Part shown: positions 15,014-16,591 of the stretch, piece by piece
How positions within the stretch are numbered: the first letter of the stretch is position 1
Layout of the letters: every line of letters begins with the position of its first letter
Source of the DNA: Clostridiales bacterium
GTDB lineage: Bacteria; Bacillota; Clostridia; Oscillospirales; Acutalibacteraceae
DNA: 16,591 nt
Reading direction: 5' to 3'
Assembly (NCBI GenBank): GCA_012728445.1
Contig: JAAYFA010000274.1
Coordinates: 1 to 16,591 of the forward strand
The notes under the pieces: model-generated
The model's input: only the letters and a program-made list of their open reading frames with translations
Database searches by the model: none
Told to the model about the DNA's origin: nothing
Translations under genes and position numbers: made by a program

Positions 15014-15775
15014 ATGAGGTATAACAAAAAACCTACAAACGCCAACATCTTATTCAGTTGGGCGAGTGTGTTGGCAATTTTAACAGCCTTTATATGGATA
15101 TCGGTAAGATCCATTGGCTTGAAGCTGGATTTTACGACCCTTTTCCAATATAAACAGCGCTTGTGGCAAGGGTTTTTGATGACTGTTATTATTTCTATCG
15201 GAAGTTTAGCGGTCAGTTTGCTCATAGGCGTACTGGCGGCAATTGGCCAGAAAACGAAGGTTTTAATCGTAAACTACCTTTGCAAGGCCTATGTTCAAAT
15301 AATAAGAGGCACACCTTTGCTTGTGCAGATATACTTTTTCTATTACATCATCGGAACGGCCTGGGGTATCAATAACAGATATATAGCAGGCATCATAATT
15401 CTTTCTATATTTGAAGGGGCTTATATCGCCGAGATTGTCAGAGGGGGCTTAGAAAGCATTGACAACCAGCAATTTGAGATCGCACGGTCAATTGGACTGA
15501 CCCCTCCAAAAACATTTAAACTGGTTGTGTTCCCCATATTGATGGCGAGAATCATACCGGCGCTTGCAGGGCAGTTTGCCTCTATCATTAAGGATTCATC
15601 CTTGCTTTCCGTTATCGCCGTCATTGAACTGACCCAAACCATACAAGAAATATCGGCAGACAACTTCAGGATGTTTGAAAACTATATATTCGTCGGTTTC
15701 TTATATTTCGTGCTTACTTTTAGTATCTCAATGCTTTCCCGTAAGCTGGAAAGGATGTATAAGCATGAACATTGA
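15014..15775 (+). CDS. Polar amino acid ABC transporter permease (HisM/GlnP type)
   Basis: This 253-residue membrane subunit has hydrophobic segments near residues 15-30, 52-78, 103-118, 122-140, 178-205 and 222-242. The start of the permease domain is WQGFLMTVIISIGSLAVSLLIG, and YVQIIRGTPLLVQIYFFYY is the standard block of the His/Glu/Gln/Arg/opine permease family. The ATPase-docking EAA loop is EIARSIGLTPPKTFKLVVFP (155-174). AAGGAGG lies about 6 bases before the ATG at 15014. Its last 11 bases overlap the ATPase gene, which suggests translational coupling. It probably forms a homodimer because only one permease gene is present. Confidence 0.95.
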   Translation: MRYNKKPTNANILFSWASVLAILTAFIWISVRSIGLKLDFTTLFQYKQRLWQGFLMTVIISIGSLAVSLLIGVLAAIGQKTKVLIVNYLCKAYVQIIRGTPLLVQIYFFYYIIGTAWGINNRYIAGIIILSIFEGAYIAEIVRGGLESIDNQQFEIARSIGLTPPKTFKLVVFPILMARIIPALAGQFASIIKDSSLLSVIAVIELTQTIQEISADNFRMFENYIFVGFLYFVLTFSISMLSRKLERMYKHEH

Positions 15776-16499
15776 TCTTAGAAATATTTACAAGAATTAT
15801 GATGATAAACCGGTATTGAAGGATATTTGTTTTGAGGACGAAATCAATTCCATCGCAGTTATCGGCCCGTCCGGCGGAGGGAAATCGACGCTCTTGCGCA
15901 TCATAGGTGGTTTGCTCCCACCAACTTCGGGCGAAATGCACATGGAAGGGCAACAGATTTTCTTTGATAAAAAAACACTTCAGGAGTACCGAAGGAACAT
16001 AGGTTTCGTTTTTCAGTCAAGGGGATTGTTTGAACATTTAACGGGGCTTCAAAATGTAACACTCCCGTTAATCCATACGTTCAATATCAACAGGAGTGAA
16101 GCGACGACCATCGCAGAAAAGCTTTTTGAAAGGTTTGGCTTGTCGGCGGAAAAAGACAAATACCCGTCACAGCTTTCGGGCGGTGAGCAGCAGCGCATAG
16201 CCATCGCAAGGGCGGTCGCAATCAAGCCCGAACTGCTCTTGCTGGACGAGCCGACATCGGCTCTGGACCCGGAGTACACCTCAGAGGTGCTGAATATGCT
16301 GGGCGAACTTCAAAGCGGCGGACTCAACACCATCATCGTCACACACGAAATGGGCTTCGCAAAAAACGCCTGTGAAAAGCTTATTTTTTTAGCGAAAAAC
16401 AGAATTCTTGAAAGCGGCAAGAGCAGTGAAACATTCAAGTCACCAAAAACACCCGAATTAAAGTCGTTTTTGGACATGGTGCTTGAGTGGAATGTGTAG
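15765..16499 (+). CDS. Polar amino acid ABC transporter ATP-binding protein (HisP/GlnQ type)
   Basis: This 244-residue cytoplasmic ATPase powers the importer encoded just upstream. All motifs are intact: Walker A GPSGGGKST (34-42), Q-loop Gln84 in FVFQ, signature LSGGEQQ (137-143), Walker B LLLLDE (157-162), D-loop SALD, and switch His194 in VTHE. The start is the ATG at 15765 after AAAGGA. A longer in-frame start at 15675 lies inside the permease gene and would add a non-family hydrophobic stretch. It overlaps the permease gene by 11 bases. Residue 86 (Arg in FQSRGLF) and 87 differ from the common FQxFNLF of this group, a small variation. The gene is complete. Confidence 0.95.
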   Translation: MNIDLRNIYKNYDDKPVLKDICFEDEINSIAVIGPSGGGKSTLLRIIGGLLPPTSGEMHMEGQQIFFDKKTLQEYRRNIGFVFQSRGLFEHLTGLQNVTLPLIHTFNINRSEATTIAEKLFERFGLSAEKDKYPSQLSGGEQQRIAIARAVAIKPELLLLDEPTSALDPEYTSEVLNMLGELQSGGLNTIIVTHEMGFAKNACEKLIFLAKNRILESGKSSETFKSPKTPELKSFLDMVLEWNV

Positions 16500-16591
16500 A
16501 AGGGACAATGGGTGGCGTATTGTTGCAAGACAACAAAAAATAACAATATAGCTCTTAGTGTAAAATTATCGTAGGCAAAAATAAAGAGGAA
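16500..16591. other. AT-rich tail of the window without a gene
   Basis: No gene is visible. A small stem (TTGTTG at 16520-16525 with CAACAA at 16531-16536) lacks a U-run. The final bases read AAAGAGGAA, which could be a ribosome binding site for a plus-strand gene starting just past the right edge. Confidence 0.4.

Noticed and set aside
16520..16536. Hairpin after the ABC ATPase gene as a terminator
   Set aside because: The stem is six AT-rich pairs and is followed by A-residues, not a U-run, on the plus strand.

Overview
The window looks like chromosomal DNA from a Clostridia-class Firmicute, probably one of the Oscillospirales/Ruminococcaceae-like lineages. This is inferred from strong AAGGAGG-type ribosome binding sites with frequent GTG and TTG starts, consensus SigA-type promoters, DAK2/Asp23/RecG and FeoAB gene neighbourhoods typical of clostridia, and lipobox-bearing binding proteins. 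No phage, transposon, CRISPR, rRNA or tRNA was seen. The layout is two divergent blocks: everything from 1 to 12808 is read on the minus strand and everything from 13077 to 16499 on the plus strand.

Iron block (1-4013, minus strand). A consensus promoter (-35 at 4008-4013, -10 at 3984-3989) carries a TTAGC-4-GCTAA palindrome over its start point. It drives feoA, feoB, a FeoB-associated Cys-rich membrane peptide and a two-domain DtxR-family metalloregulator. A BaiN/HI0933-type flavoprotein follows and runs off the left edge. The simplest reading is ferrous-iron uptake with an in-operon, iron-sensing repressor acting back on the feo promoter.

Gap between the iron block and the peptidase (3920-4580). 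From right to left it holds a hairpin after the peptidase gene, a decayed gene readable only through two compensating frameshifts (4098-4535), an intrinsic terminator (4044-4080), and the feo promoter and operators.

Housekeeping and envelope block (4581-11253, minus strand). A TTG-started Asp23 protein, a FakA-like fatty acid kinase subunit and RecG form one run from a promoter at 11225-11253. The next gene has its own promoter (6881-6908) and encodes a large membrane-anchored LysM-G5-M23 protein with a long acidic N-terminal region.

Right-hand part. A lone family 5 lipoprotein binding protein (11294-12808) is divergent from ychF (13077-14171). A complete polar amino acid ABC importer follows ychF: binding lipoprotein, permease and ATPase.

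Several starts were moved from the longest open frame to the codon with a good ribosome binding site: the DtxR regulator, the FeoB-associated peptide, M23, RecG, the family 5 binding protein, YchF and the ABC ATPase. I do not see a clearly new biological system. The best leads are the feo control region with its hybrid metal-site regulator, the altered dinucleotide-binding motif of the flavoprotein, and the decayed gene at 4.1-4.5 kb.
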